Source of the DNA: Flavobacterium sp. UBA2787
GTDB taxonomy: Bacteria > Bacteroidota > Bacteroidia > Flavobacteriales > Flavobacteriaceae
Assembly (NCBI GenBank): GCA_002352205.1
Contig: DEHZ01000003.1
Location: 94,805 to 158,804 of the forward strand
Reading direction: 5' to 3'
Length of the DNA stretch: 64,000 nucleotides
Below, piece after piece: positions 47,901 to 56,184 of the stretch. Numbering within the stretch: position 1 is the stretch's first letter; every line of letters starts with the position of its first letter. Below the pieces are notes generated by a model. It had not been told where the DNA came from and made no database searches. It was given only the letters and a program-made list of their open reading frames with translations. Both the position numbers and the translations under genes were made by a program.

Positions 47901-48506
47901 GAATCCTCAAGCACATTTTCAACGGATATCGAAGGAAATTTTTCTGTTCTAGTAACAAATATTTCTAATGTGGCTCTTTGTTCGAGCGTTTTTAATTTTA
48001 CAACCATAAAAACATTAGCTCCAAATGCTGTTACAATTTCTCCGCAAAACCTTATCGGATTTGAAAACCAGAATACTATTACCGCAACAGCTACACCAAC
48101 ATCAGCAGATTATGAATATTCGATTATTCCGGATTTGTGGCAAGAAAGCCCGGTTTTCACAAATATTCCTGCCGGTGATTTTGTTTTGAGAGTTCGTAAT
48201 AAATTTGGTTGTGATGAAATAAGCACCACATTTACCGTGTTAGATTTCCCAATTTTCTTTACGCCAAACGGTGATGGTTTTAATGATACTTGGAAAATTA
48301 TTGGCTCCCCTATTATTGAAATTAACCACATCTATATTTTTGATCGTTACGGAAAATTACTCAAAGAAATTGGTCAAAACGGCAACGGTTGGGATGGAAC
48401 TTTCAACGGAAGACCAATGCCATCTGATGACTATTGGTTTAAAGCGATTTATACTAAAGATGGGAATAAACTGGAATTTAGATCTAATTTTAGTTTGAAG
48501 AGATAA
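44916..48506 (+). CDS. Large secreted protein with type IX secretion type B sorting domain
   Basis: 1196 residues. Signal peptide (1-22, ending TFAQ), then repeated beta-sandwich units rich in Asn, Thr and Ser, with Ig-like YQWYRNDVAV and YQWYQNNIAL segments near 325 and 410 and recurring CD or CE starts. The last about 85 residues form the gliding-motility-associated type B C-terminal domain (FFTPNGDGFNDTW, then FDRYGKLLKE and GNGWDGTFNG). This predicts export through the T9SS to the cell surface or medium. Probably an adhesin or matrix protein; no enzyme domain is visible. Confidence 0.92.
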   Translation: MLKSLHKFFFLLWILIIQNTFAQGGAPSCAEFQSNFEAYQSCATSIPFQNSTGANSETFQTTCILEPFRGPTWFFIQIQTPGNIVLQISQVNNGGVGTDVDFVLWGPFTNLNNICSQLNISQEVDCSWSASDIEIVNIPNGQVGELYVLLIDNYSNQPGEISISQIGGTGSSDCSFLSSVEITDDSGNEITQTEYCKPETKSITATIDVTDFDGNVTDLRFNYTWYRNNVVLSTITDSTISTNTLADIAESGTYRVETTAYDSTDPTVDMNNLPVSEAEIELKFFVLPEVSIQNTATECLSSNPILQGTISNQNLFDSFVDNPIYQWYRNDVAVFGISNDNFTPTLPGKYNLGVKNGGCNEVISNSIFIYDTPQIVILDNASICDNDSFTINSAITNAGNLNNLTYQWYQNNIALVGENSVTLVVSTAIQASNSTSDYYLQVTEEGICVGNSNTVSIQINSIPVLNTNPVAMEQCDYIAPNNDGIATTNLTEAYDEITNNVSGLTLFYFLDSGLTQPILTPEAFVNSTPNQTIYVIAVNENATPSCTSSTVASIALTVNPTSLSSYPDMAAVCPALNQNFGLVDFSTQENIIRTNFFGGNPVEITFYLTDTDASVKTNQLTNLSQIPIGIQTIYTRVETNNICEGVGTFQVEITTPPLQNTVTSIAICENESIVLNSFDTEALLNQNPTVQATYFRTFLLAESNSSALNKNIPQAFPVGNNNIFIRLFDTATQCFLIVDFTIEVFTNPIIFTPNEISICGDTVSAFNLTLRNNQITGGNSNYQVFYYETQADLTADNFIPQPDSYESSTKTILVKVVDPTNNNCFSTTSLNLAVVTIPGSLTNPTPIEKCDDSGFASFDLTERTTEITGPSDLNNIVIRYFENFIDAQSNNNSFIPNPTNFTNTVQDFQTIYVRVTSTTNFDSETGLACFRVLELNLYVRPFPENNLRTFPYYICIDESGNILREAFIRTLLNETDYTFEWFTEFDALSGNEISGESSSTFSTDIEGNFSVLVTNISNVALCSSVFNFTTIKTLAPNAVTISPQNLIGFENQNTITATATPTSADYEYSIIPDLWQESPVFTNIPAGDFVLRVRNKFGCDEISTTFTVLDFPIFFTPNGDGFNDTWKIIGSPIIEINHIYIFDRYGKLLKEIGQNGNGWDGTFNGRPMPSDDYWFKAIYTKDGNKLEFRSNFSLKR

Positions 48507-48530
48507 TCTACATTTTAAAATATAAAGTTT

Positions 48531-48557
48531 AAGTCCTGCGAAACGGGACTTTTTTTA
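48531..48557 (+). terminator. Intrinsic terminator after the T9SS protein gene
   Basis: AAGTCCTG pairs with CGGGACTT (one G-T) around the loop CGAAA, followed by seven T. It lies 25 nt past the stop. Confidence 0.85.
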
Positions 48558-48605
48558 TTTCAAACTTTAACAACTATTAAAATTAAGTTAATCAATTTCT
48601 AAATC

Positions 48606-48620
48606 AATAGTAATACTATT
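48606..48620. promoter_or_regulatory. Candidate operator of the TetR regulator
   Basis: AATAGTA-A-TACTATT is a perfect inverted repeat with 7-bp arms and one central base. It is immediately upstream of, and shares one base with, the -7 box at 48620-48627, a position where a bound TetR dimer would block transcription. The pairing is direct; the operator role is inferred. Confidence 0.55.
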
Positions 48621-48627
48621 ACTTTTG
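48620..48627 (+). promoter_or_regulatory. Candidate promoter of the TetR/export operon, -7 box TACTTTTG
   Basis: Perfect TAnnTTTG box 33 nt before the ATG. A second match, TATTTTTG, lies at 48639-48646. Either could serve. Confidence 0.5.
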
Positions 48628-48659
48628 CGTTGTAAATTTATTTTTGTAAAGCTCAGCGT

Positions 48660-49331
48660 ATGAAAAACATTTTGGAAGGCATCAAAATAAACATCAGTCC
48701 AAAAATATATGTCAAAGATCCGGAGACATCTGAACTGGGCAAAAAAATTCTTGAAAACAGTATTTTGTTGATTGATGAAATTGGGTTTGATAATTTTACA
48801 TTTAAAAAATTAGGTCAAAAAATTGGTTCGAATGAAAGTTCAATCTATCGCTATTTTGAAAGTAAACACAAACTTTTATTGTATCTTAGTTCTTGGTATT
48901 GGGGTTGGATAGAATTCAAATTAGTCCTTTCCACTAACAGCATTTCAAACCCACAAGATAAATTGATGAAAGCGATTGAAATTGTAACCGAAGAAATCAC
49001 TACAGATAATAATCAACCACACATTAACGAAGTCATCTTAAACAAGATTATCATTTGCGAATTCTCTAAATCATATCTAACAAAAGTAGTAGATGACGAA
49101 AATAAAGAAGGGTATTTTTTAATTTACAAACGCGTAATTAATCGAATGATTGAAATGGTAAACGATGTAAATCCGAAATTTCCGTATGCAAAAAGTTTGA
49201 TTTCCACTGTTGTGGAAGGGGCTTTACATCAACATTTTTTAAAAAATCACTTTAAATCGATAACGGATTGTTCAGATACTATTACACCAACTGAATTTTT
49301 CAAATCATTAGTTTTAAAACAGATTAACTAA
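48660..49331 (+). CDS. TetR/AcrR-family transcriptional regulator
   Basis: 223 residues. The N-terminal HTH (about 20-70) has the TetR pattern, with FKKLGQKIGSNESSIYRYFESKHKLL spanning helices 2-4. The C-terminal domain is a divergent ligand or dimer domain. It lies 2 nt upstream of the ABC transporter gene, so it heads the operon and probably controls it and itself. The ligand is unknown. Confidence 0.9.
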   Translation: MKNILEGIKINISPKIYVKDPETSELGKKILENSILLIDEIGFDNFTFKKLGQKIGSNESSIYRYFESKHKLLLYLSSWYWGWIEFKLVLSTNSISNPQDKLMKAIEIVTEEITTDNNQPHINEVILNKIIICEFSKSYLTKVVDDENKEGYFLIYKRVINRMIEMVNDVNPKFPYAKSLISTVVEGALHQHFLKNHFKSITDCSDTITPTEFFKSLVLKQIN

Positions 49332-49333
49332 CT

Positions 49334-51004
49334 ATGGAAAAATCATCAAAATCTCCTCTAAAACGTTTTATCAACTTATTAAAATTAGATAAAAAAGACA
49401 TTTATCAAGTGTTTTTTTATGCGATTTTTTCAGGAATTGTAAGTCTTTCATTGCCATTAGGAGTTCAAGCAATCATCAATCTTATTCAAGGAGGACGAGT
49501 TAGTTTGTCATGGATTATTCTCGTTGCTGTAGTAATTTTAGGTGTGGTTTTTAATGGAATTTTACGCTTGATGCAACTGAGAATTACTGAAACCATTCAA
49601 CAAAAAATATTTATTCGGTCGTCATTCGAATTTTCCTATCGTTTTCCAAAAATCAAATACACCGAATTTCACAACAATTATCCGCCGGAATTAGCGAACC
49701 GCTTTTTTGACACAATAACTGTTCAAAAAAGTGTCGCAAAATTAATTTTGGATTACTCTGAATCGTTGTTGCAAATTGTGTTCGGGTTACTTTTACTTTC
49801 AATTTATCATCCATTATTCATTCTTTTTGGACTTCTACTTTTCATTGTCTTGTATTTAATTTTCAGGATTTCTTTTGAAACCGGCCTAAAAACAAGTTTA
49901 ACCGAATCAAAATACAAATACAAAGTAGCCCATTGGATTCAGGAAATTGCTCGAAATTATTTTGGTTTTAAAAGTAAAATAGAATCGGAATTTGCATTGA
50001 CCAAAAACGATAAATTAGTGACCGAATACCTCAAATCCAGAGAAAGTCATTTTGAAGTTATTAAACGACAATTCATTCAATTAATTGGGTTCAAAGCTTT
50101 AATTTCGGCTGGTTTGTTATTGATTGGTGGATATTTAGTAATCAATCAACAATTGAACATTGGTCAGTTTGTGGCTGCAGAAATCATCATTTTATTAGTG
50201 ATTAATTCGGTTGAAAAAATCATCGTTGGATTAGAAACTTTTTACGATGTATTAACTTCAATTGAAAAGATTGGTCAGGTGGTTGACATGGAAATTGAAG
50301 AAGATGAAACCTCCGAAAGCACCTATTGTTATAAAAATATTCACTTTGAAATTGATGAGTTAAATTTTGTTTTTCCAGATTCTACCAAGAAAATCCTAAA
50401 CGCAATTTCGCTTCACATCCACCAAAGCGAAAAAATATATTTGGATGGAAGAAATGGTTCCGGAAAAACAACTTTGCTTCGCATTTTAGCTGGATTGATT
50501 CACACTAATAGTAGTTCAATTTATATTAACGACGAACATTATAATAAAATAAATTTCGAACAATATCGGGCTCAAATTGGTGTAATTACTGAAGGTCAAT
50601 CACTATTTGAAGGCACAATTTCTGAAAATATAACTTTCAAAAATCCGAATGTATCTACAGAGAAATTAAAATTAGTATTGGAAAAAATTAAATTAACCGA
50701 AGTTATAAAGAAAATGCCAAAAGGATTAGACGAAAAAATTCTTACCGAAGGTAAGCAGCTGCCCTCTTCTTTGTCACAAAAAATTCTTTTAGCAAGAGCA
50801 ATAGTAAATGATCCTCTTGTACTATTTTTAGAAAATCCTTTTGATAAAATGGATGATGATGAAAGTAAAGAAATCATCGATTTCATTTTGTCAGAAGAAA
50901 ATAATTGGACGGTAATAGTCACTTCCAAAAATGAGTATTGGAAACAAAAATGCGACCGAATTATAACATTAGAAAAAGGAAAATTAATTTCAGATTCAAA
51001 GTAA
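49334..51004 (+). CDS. ABC exporter with degenerate nucleotide-binding domain
   Basis: 556 residues: a six-helix exporter membrane domain (about 20-310) fused to an NBD (about 340-556), the half-transporter layout of type I secretion. Walker A (GRNGSGKT, 372-379) is intact. The rest is altered: Q-loop Gln becomes Glu (VITEGQ), LSGGQ reads LPSSL at 476-480, Walker B Asp is Glu500, the catalytic Glu is Asn501 and the switch His is Lys532. The frame is otherwise clean and full length. It may bind ATP but hydrolyse it poorly. Partner genes hlyD-like and tolC-like follow. Confidence 0.9.
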   Translation: MEKSSKSPLKRFINLLKLDKKDIYQVFFYAIFSGIVSLSLPLGVQAIINLIQGGRVSLSWIILVAVVILGVVFNGILRLMQLRITETIQQKIFIRSSFEFSYRFPKIKYTEFHNNYPPELANRFFDTITVQKSVAKLILDYSESLLQIVFGLLLLSIYHPLFILFGLLLFIVLYLIFRISFETGLKTSLTESKYKYKVAHWIQEIARNYFGFKSKIESEFALTKNDKLVTEYLKSRESHFEVIKRQFIQLIGFKALISAGLLLIGGYLVINQQLNIGQFVAAEIIILLVINSVEKIIVGLETFYDVLTSIEKIGQVVDMEIEEDETSESTYCYKNIHFEIDELNFVFPDSTKKILNAISLHIHQSEKIYLDGRNGSGKTTLLRILAGLIHTNSSSIYINDEHYNKINFEQYRAQIGVITEGQSLFEGTISENITFKNPNVSTEKLKLVLEKIKLTEVIKKMPKGLDEKILTEGKQLPSSLSQKILLARAIVNDPLVLFLENPFDKMDDDESKEIIDFILSEENNWTVIVTSKNEYWKQKCDRIITLEKGKLISDSK

Positions 51005-51005
51005 T

Positions 51006-52352
51006 ATGCTGAATATCGCTAAAAATAATATCAACGAAAAAGTAAATCTAACTCGGTTTAAAACCATTCGGAAATTGAGTGAAAGACGTTATTTTAAAAC
51101 GTTTAATCGACTTTTAATGTGGTTTTTTATCGGAAGTTTTCTGTTTGTTTTACTGCCTTGGACGCAAAATATTCAAGGAACCGGTTTTGTGACCACCATT
51201 TCACCTGAACAACGTCCGCAAACAATTCACACAGCAATTGCCGGTAGAATTGAAAAATGGTATGTGGCGGAAGGTCAATATGTGAATAAAGGTGATACAA
51301 TTTTATTTATTTCGGAGGTAAAAGAAGATTATTTTGACCCTAATTTGGTAGATAATACCGAAAACCAAATGAAGGCGAAAATGCTTTCGGAAGAATCGTA
51401 TGAAGGAAAAGCCAACTCACTTTCGTCTCAAATTGCCGCTATTGAACGCGAACGAATTTTAAAATTAGAACAAGCCAGAAACAAAATAGAACAATCACTT
51501 TTGAAAGTAAAAAGTGACAGTATGGATTTGGAAGCAGTGAAAACGCAACTTAAAATTGCTCAAACCCAATTTAAACGTTCGGAAGATTTAAATAAAGAAG
51601 GTCTAAAACCAATGACCGATGTGGAGGACAAACGATTGAAATTGCAAGATGCAGAAGCAAAAATCATCACACAGCAAAATAAATTATTAACCGCCAGAAA
51701 CGAATTAATCAATGCAAAAGTTGAAATTAATCGAATCACAGCAGAATATACCGATAAAATTTCGAAGGCTCAAAGCGAACGTTTTACCGCATTAAGCAGT
51801 CAATTTGACACGGAAGCTCAAGTGAATAAATTGCAGAATCAGGTTACGAATTATAAAATGCGGAATGAACTTTATTACATCAAAGCTCCGCAAAATGGGT
51901 ATGTGAACCGTGCGTTGCAATCGGGAATAGGTGAAACGATTAAAGAAGGAACGCCTGTCGTGAGCATTATGCCATCAAAATATGATATTGCGGTTGAAAC
52001 GTATATTCAACCCATCGATATGCCGTTAATTCACAAAGGTGAAAAAGTGCGAGTTTGGTTTGATGGCTGGCCAACCATCGTTTTTAGCGGCTGGCCCAAT
52101 TCTTCCTACGGAACATTTGGCGGCGAAATTATTGCTGTCGAAAATTTTATTAGTGTGAATGGAAAATACCGCGTTTTAATTGCCCAAGATCCAAACGACA
52201 AACCGTGGCCAAAAGAACTCAACATTGGTGCGGGTGCTCAAACATTTGCTCTACTAGATAATGTTCCAATTTGGTATGAATTGTGGCGAAAATTAAACGG
52301 ATTTCCACCGAATTTTTATACGCCAACACAAACCACAGAAACTAAAAAATAG
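51006..52352 (+). CDS. HlyD-family membrane fusion (adaptor) protein
   Basis: 448 residues. A cytoplasmic start, one membrane helix (about 37-54), a barrel-sandwich (lipoyl-like) half near 65-95 (IAGRIEKWYVAEGQYVNKGD), a long coiled coil (about 105-275) and the return half-lipoyl segment IKAPQNGYVNRAL. It links the inner-membrane ABC exporter to the TolC-like channel. One nucleotide separates it from the ABC gene, and 7 nt from the next ATG. Confidence 0.93.
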   Translation: MLNIAKNNINEKVNLTRFKTIRKLSERRYFKTFNRLLMWFFIGSFLFVLLPWTQNIQGTGFVTTISPEQRPQTIHTAIAGRIEKWYVAEGQYVNKGDTILFISEVKEDYFDPNLVDNTENQMKAKMLSEESYEGKANSLSSQIAAIERERILKLEQARNKIEQSLLKVKSDSMDLEAVKTQLKIAQTQFKRSEDLNKEGLKPMTDVEDKRLKLQDAEAKIITQQNKLLTARNELINAKVEINRITAEYTDKISKAQSERFTALSSQFDTEAQVNKLQNQVTNYKMRNELYYIKAPQNGYVNRALQSGIGETIKEGTPVVSIMPSKYDIAVETYIQPIDMPLIHKGEKVRVWFDGWPTIVFSGWPNSSYGTFGGEIIAVENFISVNGKYRVLIAQDPNDKPWPKELNIGAGAQTFALLDNVPIWYELWRKLNGFPPNFYTPTQTTETKK

Positions 52353-52359
52353 GAATTTG

Positions 52360-53760
52360 ATGAAAAGAATTTTGCCAATTTTACTGTTTTTATCCGCTAT
52401 TTCTTGGTCGCAAAATAGTGCATCGGATTCTATTTTGACGTTGGATGCTTATTTGGGTTATGTCAAGCAATTTCATCCGTTGGTCAAGCAAGCCAACTTA
52501 GAAGTGAGTCAAGCTCAAGCCGGAATTATTGCAGCTCGTGGTGGATTTGATCCAAAAATTGAAGTGGACTATGAAAATAAACAATTCAAATCAACGGAAT
52601 ATTATGACTTATTAAATGCGACGTTTAAAATTCCAACTTGGTACGGAATTGAAATTAAAGCCGGTTTTGATCAAATGGAAGGTGTGTATTTGAATCCGCA
52701 AAATACTGTACCTCCAAATGGATTGGCGATGGCAGGAATTTCTATTCCGATTGGTCAAGGTTTGCTCATTAATAACCGAATGGCCGATTTGAGAAAAGCT
52801 AAAATTTATGCCAATTTATCACAAGCCGAAAGAGATTTGGAAGTAGCCAACGTGCTTTATGCAGCAGCAAACGGCTATTTTAATTGGTATAGAAGTTATA
52901 ATGAATACAAATTATATGAAACTTTTTTAACGAATGCGGAAGTGCGTTTTAATGGAATTAAAGGATTAATTACTGCCGGAGATCGACCAGCCATTGATAG
53001 CATTGAAGCCGGAATTTTGATTAAATCCCGAAAATTAAATTTAGAGCAATCACGGTTAAAATTACTAAAATCGAAATTGGAATTGTCAAATTTTTTATGG
53101 TTTGAAAATAATCTTCCGTTAGAATTACAAGATGGTATTTCGCCGGAAACAGAATTAGAAAAAAAGGTTGAAAATACATTAAAAACAAACGGTTTATTGT
53201 TAGCCGATATTGATTTTCAAAATCATCCAAAAATTAGATCATTACAAAATAAAGTTTCAATTCTAGAGGTTGATAAACGATTGAAAGGCGATTTATTGAA
53301 ACCAACCATCAATTTGAATTACAATTATTTATCGGAACCGGAATTTGTGAGGGATTTTAATACTGTGAATTATAAGTATGGCATAAATTTTAGTTTTCCT
53401 TTGTTTTTGAGAAAAGAAAGAGGAAATTTTAAAATTGCCAAATTGAAATTGCAAGACGCTGAATTAGATTTGAAATTTGAAGATCAAGTACTCAGAAACA
53501 AAATCGATTATCAATTGGAAGAAATCAGTTCACTGAAAAATCAAATTGAAATTGCGAATGAATTGGTTGATGATTTTAATACGATGCTCGATGCCGAAGA
53601 AAGAATGTTTTTTTATGGAGAAAGTTCGTTGTTTTTAATTAATTCCAGAGAAAACAGTTTGCTAAGCACAAGTTTACAACAAATTGAAACCGAATTTCGA
53701 TTTTTTGCTGCCAATGCCGATTTGTTTAAGTTGATTGCTAATCCGCAGTTTAATGAATAA
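52360..53760 (+). CDS. TolC-family outer membrane efflux protein
   Basis: 466 residues from the ATG at 52360 (a TTG just before it is also open). Signal peptide (1-18), then paired helical and beta regions of the TolC trimer (for example LGYVKQFHPLVKQANLEVSQAQAG and the C-terminal DFNTMLDAEERMFFYGESSLFLIN). Third component of the TetR-controlled export operon. The operon ends in a perfect palindrome at 53767. Confidence 0.9.
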   Translation: MKRILPILLFLSAISWSQNSASDSILTLDAYLGYVKQFHPLVKQANLEVSQAQAGIIAARGGFDPKIEVDYENKQFKSTEYYDLLNATFKIPTWYGIEIKAGFDQMEGVYLNPQNTVPPNGLAMAGISIPIGQGLLINNRMADLRKAKIYANLSQAERDLEVANVLYAAANGYFNWYRSYNEYKLYETFLTNAEVRFNGIKGLITAGDRPAIDSIEAGILIKSRKLNLEQSRLKLLKSKLELSNFLWFENNLPLELQDGISPETELEKKVENTLKTNGLLLADIDFQNHPKIRSLQNKVSILEVDKRLKGDLLKPTINLNYNYLSEPEFVRDFNTVNYKYGINFSFPLFLRKERGNFKIAKLKLQDAELDLKFEDQVLRNKIDYQLEEISSLKNQIEIANELVDDFNTMLDAEERMFFYGESSLFLINSRENSLLSTSLQQIETEFRFFAANADLFKLIANPQFNE

Positions 53761-53766
53761 ACAATT

Positions 53767-53799
53767 AAACCTGACAGGTTTTAAAAACCTGTCAGGTTT
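53767..53799. repeat. Perfect 16-bp palindromic repeat between convergent genes
   Basis: AAACCTGACAGGTTTT is followed by one A and its exact reverse complement. It lies 6 nt after the TolC gene and 4 nt before the CoA-transferase stop, so it can act as a bidirectional terminator. The CCTGACAGG core resembles palindromes I know to be dispersed in Flavobacteria; only one copy is in this window. Confidence 0.8.
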
Positions 53800-53803
53800 A
53801 CTA

Positions 53804-55090
53804 TCAACAAATCATTTTTTTAATATCCATCATTTCATAATACGCTTTATCAATCCATTCACGGTGATTTGGATGGGCAATTTTGACCATTTCTGCCACG
53901 CGTTGTTTGAGTGTTTTTCCGTAAAGGTTTGCGATTCCGTATTCTGTGATGATGTATTGAACGTGTGAACGCGTGGTGACAACACCTGCTCCTTGTTTTA
54001 AAAACGGTACAATTCTACTTTCGCCTCGTTTGGTTTGGGATGGAAGTGCAATAATTGCTTTTCCACCATCACTCAATGAAGCTCCTCGCATAAAATCCAT
54101 TTGGCCTCCTACTCCGGAATACATTTTTCCTCCGATGGAATCGGCACAAACTTGTCCGGTTACATCAACTTCGATGGCGGAATTGATGGCAACCATTTTT
54201 GGATTTTTACGAATTCGTGCCGTATCATTCACGGCTGAAGATTCTTTCATTTCAATGAATGAATTGTCATCTACAAAGTCATAAAGTCGTTTGGAACCCA
54301 TTAAAAAAGTAGCTAAAACACGACCGCGAGTTGTTCCTTTGTAGTTGCAATTGATGACATCATTTTCGATCAAATCGATCACGCCATCCGAAAACATTTC
54401 GGTATGTAATCCTAAATCTTTATGGTTGGTTAATTTGCTTAAAGCGGCGTTCGGAATGGACCCAATTCCCATTTGGAGTGTGCTTTTATCTTCGATAAGT
54501 GATGCGACAAATTCTCCTATTTTTTCTTCTATTGGAGTGAAGGGTTCGATGTGATGAGGGTAAATTGGCACGTTAACATCTACTAAATAATCAATTTCTG
54601 ATTCGTGTAGAATTCCGTCGCCAAAAGTTCGTGGCATATTTGGGTTGACTTGTGCTACCACAATTTTTGCGTTTTCAATGGCTGCTATGGAAGCTTCTAT
54701 GGAAACTCCGAGCGAACAATATCCGTGCTTATCCGGTGGCGACACATGTATGAAAACAACATCCAACGGTAACACATTCTTTCGAAACAAATTGGGTAAT
54801 TCACTCAGAAAAACCGGTGTATAAGAACCGTTTCCGGCTTTGAGTGTATGACGAACATTGGCTCCGATGAAAAAAGAATTGACGTGAAAACTTGCTGCTA
54901 ATTCCGGATTGGCATACGGTGCTTCGCCTTCGGTGTGAAGGTGACAAATTTCTACATTTTTTAGTTCGGATGCTCGTTGGGTTAAAGCTTTGGTTAAAAC
55001 GGTGGGTGAAGCAGCAGCAGCCTGAACGTAAACCCTATCGCCTGATTTTACTACTTGAACTGCTTGTTCTGCGGTAACATATTTGCTCAT
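53804..55090 (-). CDS. Acetyl-CoA hydrolase/CoA-transferase family protein
   Basis: 428 residues of the family that holds acetyl-CoA hydrolase, 4-hydroxybutyrate CoA-transferase and succinyl-CoA:acetate CoA-transferase. The N-terminal half has VKSGDRVYVQAAAASPTVL; the C-terminal half has YSGVGGQMDFMRGASLSDGG and ITEYGIANLYGKTLKQRV. Length and these motifs fit the Cat2-like transferases best. The substrate cannot be fixed. It ends against the TolC gene and starts 270 bp from map. Confidence 0.9.
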   Translation of the reverse strand: MSKYVTAEQAVQVVKSGDRVYVQAAAASPTVLTKALTQRASELKNVEICHLHTEGEAPYANPELAASFHVNSFFIGANVRHTLKAGNGSYTPVFLSELPNLFRKNVLPLDVVFIHVSPPDKHGYCSLGVSIEASIAAIENAKIVVAQVNPNMPRTFGDGILHESEIDYLVDVNVPIYPHHIEPFTPIEEKIGEFVASLIEDKSTLQMGIGSIPNAALSKLTNHKDLGLHTEMFSDGVIDLIENDVINCNYKGTTRGRVLATFLMGSKRLYDFVDDNSFIEMKESSAVNDTARIRKNPKMVAINSAIEVDVTGQVCADSIGGKMYSGVGGQMDFMRGASLSDGGKAIIALPSQTKRGESRIVPFLKQGAGVVTTRSHVQYIITEYGIANLYGKTLKQRVAEMVKIAHPNHREWIDKAYYEMMDIKKMIC

Positions 55091-55167
55091 ATTTCCTAAA
55101 TTTTGAACAAAGATAAGGGTGAAAAACTGTTTAAAACCTGATATTTCTCATTGTTTTTGGGATTTCT

Positions 55168-55308
55168 AGCCCCGATAGTAGTGTAAAGCCTTTTGCAGGA
55201 TTGTTGCAGTTTTTCTTGGCAAAAAAAAGCGACCAACGGAAGCTCTTTTTTTGCCTTAGAAAAACGCAACAAGACAAAAAAGCTTGGAACGGATAGCGGG
55301 ATTTTGCT
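55168..55308 (+). ncRNA. Structured intergenic element, copy 2 (Flavobacteria repeat, possibly Flavo-1 RNA)
   Basis: A 141-nt element in the same orientation as the copy at 29727-29866. The closing helix is AGC-CCCG with CGGG...GCT; relative to copy 1 the pair T-A has become C-G on both strands, a compensatory change. GATAG occurs on both strands of the loop, GTTGC pairs with GCAAC, and the apical hairpin GGCAAAAAAAAGCGACC...GGAAGCTCTTTTTTTGCC is almost unchanged. It lies between divergent genes and before the map promoter. Strand and identity are uncertain. Confidence 0.6.
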
Positions 55309-55333
55309 TCTTAAAAAAAATGATAAATTTGTT

Positions 55334-55341
55334 TACCTTTG
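55334..55341 (+). promoter_or_regulatory. Probable map promoter, -7 box TACCTTTG
   Basis: Perfect TAnnTTTG box 18 nt before the map ATG at 55360. A TTTG lies 27 nt upstream, within the end of the structured repeat, a bit far for a standard -33. Confidence 0.5.
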
Positions 55342-55359
55342 CCTCTTTAAATTTTGATT

Positions 55360-56172
55360 ATGATTATTCCGAAAACCCGAGAAGAAATTGAGTTGATGCG
55401 AGAGAGTTCGCTACTGGTTTCGAAAACGCTTGGTATGATAGCAAAGGAGATTAAGCCTGGTGTAACAACGCTTTATTTAGATAAATTGGCGGAAGAATTT
55501 ATTCGTGACCACGGTGGCGTTCCTGCGTTTTTGGGCTTGTATGATTTTCCGAATTCGTTGTGTATGAGTCCGAATGCTCAGGTGGTTCACGGGATTCCGA
55601 ACAATAAACCGTTGGAAAGTGGCGATGTGATTTCGGTGGATTGTGGTGTTTTGAAGAATGAATTTTATGGTGATCACGCGTATTCTTTTGAGATTGGCGA
55701 AGTGGCTCCTGAAACAAAAAGGTTATTGAAAATTACGAAGGAATCGTTGTATGTTGGCATTCGTCAGTTTAAGGCTGGCAATCGTGTGGAAGATGTGGGG
55801 AATGCGATTCAAACCTATTGTGAATCACATGGTTATAGTGTTGTGCGTGAATTAGTTGGTCACGGTTTAGGACGAAAAATGCACGAAGATCCGGAAATGC
55901 CAAATTATGGTAAACGCGGTCGCGGAAAATTGTTTGTAGAAGGTATGGTGGTTGCGATTGAGCCGATGATTAATATGGGGACAAAAAACATTAAACAACT
56001 AAAAGACGGTTGGACGATTTTGACGGCAGATATGAAGCCAAGTGCTCATTTTGAACATAATGTGGCATTGATTGATGGGAAACCGGAGTTGCTTTCTACG
56101 TTTCAATATGTGTATGATGCGTTGGGGATTGTGAGTGATGAAGAGAAGGAGTTTAGGAGGAAAGCTTTATAA
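55360..56172 (+). CDS. map: Type I methionine aminopeptidase
   Basis: 270 residues. Removes the initiator Met from nascent proteins using two metal ions. All ligands fit: Asp in SVDCG, Asp in GDHAYSF, His in VGHGLGRKMHEDP, Glu in VVAIEPM and Glu in AHFEHNVAL; the substrate His is in VVHGIPNN. I use the ATG at 55360 and not the TTG at 55354. Followed by a G/C hairpin that is the likely terminator. Confidence 0.96.
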   Translation: MIIPKTREEIELMRESSLLVSKTLGMIAKEIKPGVTTLYLDKLAEEFIRDHGGVPAFLGLYDFPNSLCMSPNAQVVHGIPNNKPLESGDVISVDCGVLKNEFYGDHAYSFEIGEVAPETKRLLKITKESLYVGIRQFKAGNRVEDVGNAIQTYCESHGYSVVRELVGHGLGRKMHEDPEMPNYGKRGRGKLFVEGMVVAIEPMINMGTKNIKQLKDGWTILTADMKPSAHFEHNVALIDGKPELLSTFQYVYDALGIVSDEEKEFRRKAL

Positions 56173-56184
56173 ACCTCCCCCCGA

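Noticed and set aside
49334-51004. The ABC gene as a pseudogene
   Set aside because: No frameshift or stop, Walker A intact, normal length, and tight spacing with co-operonic genes. Divergence without disruption points to altered function.
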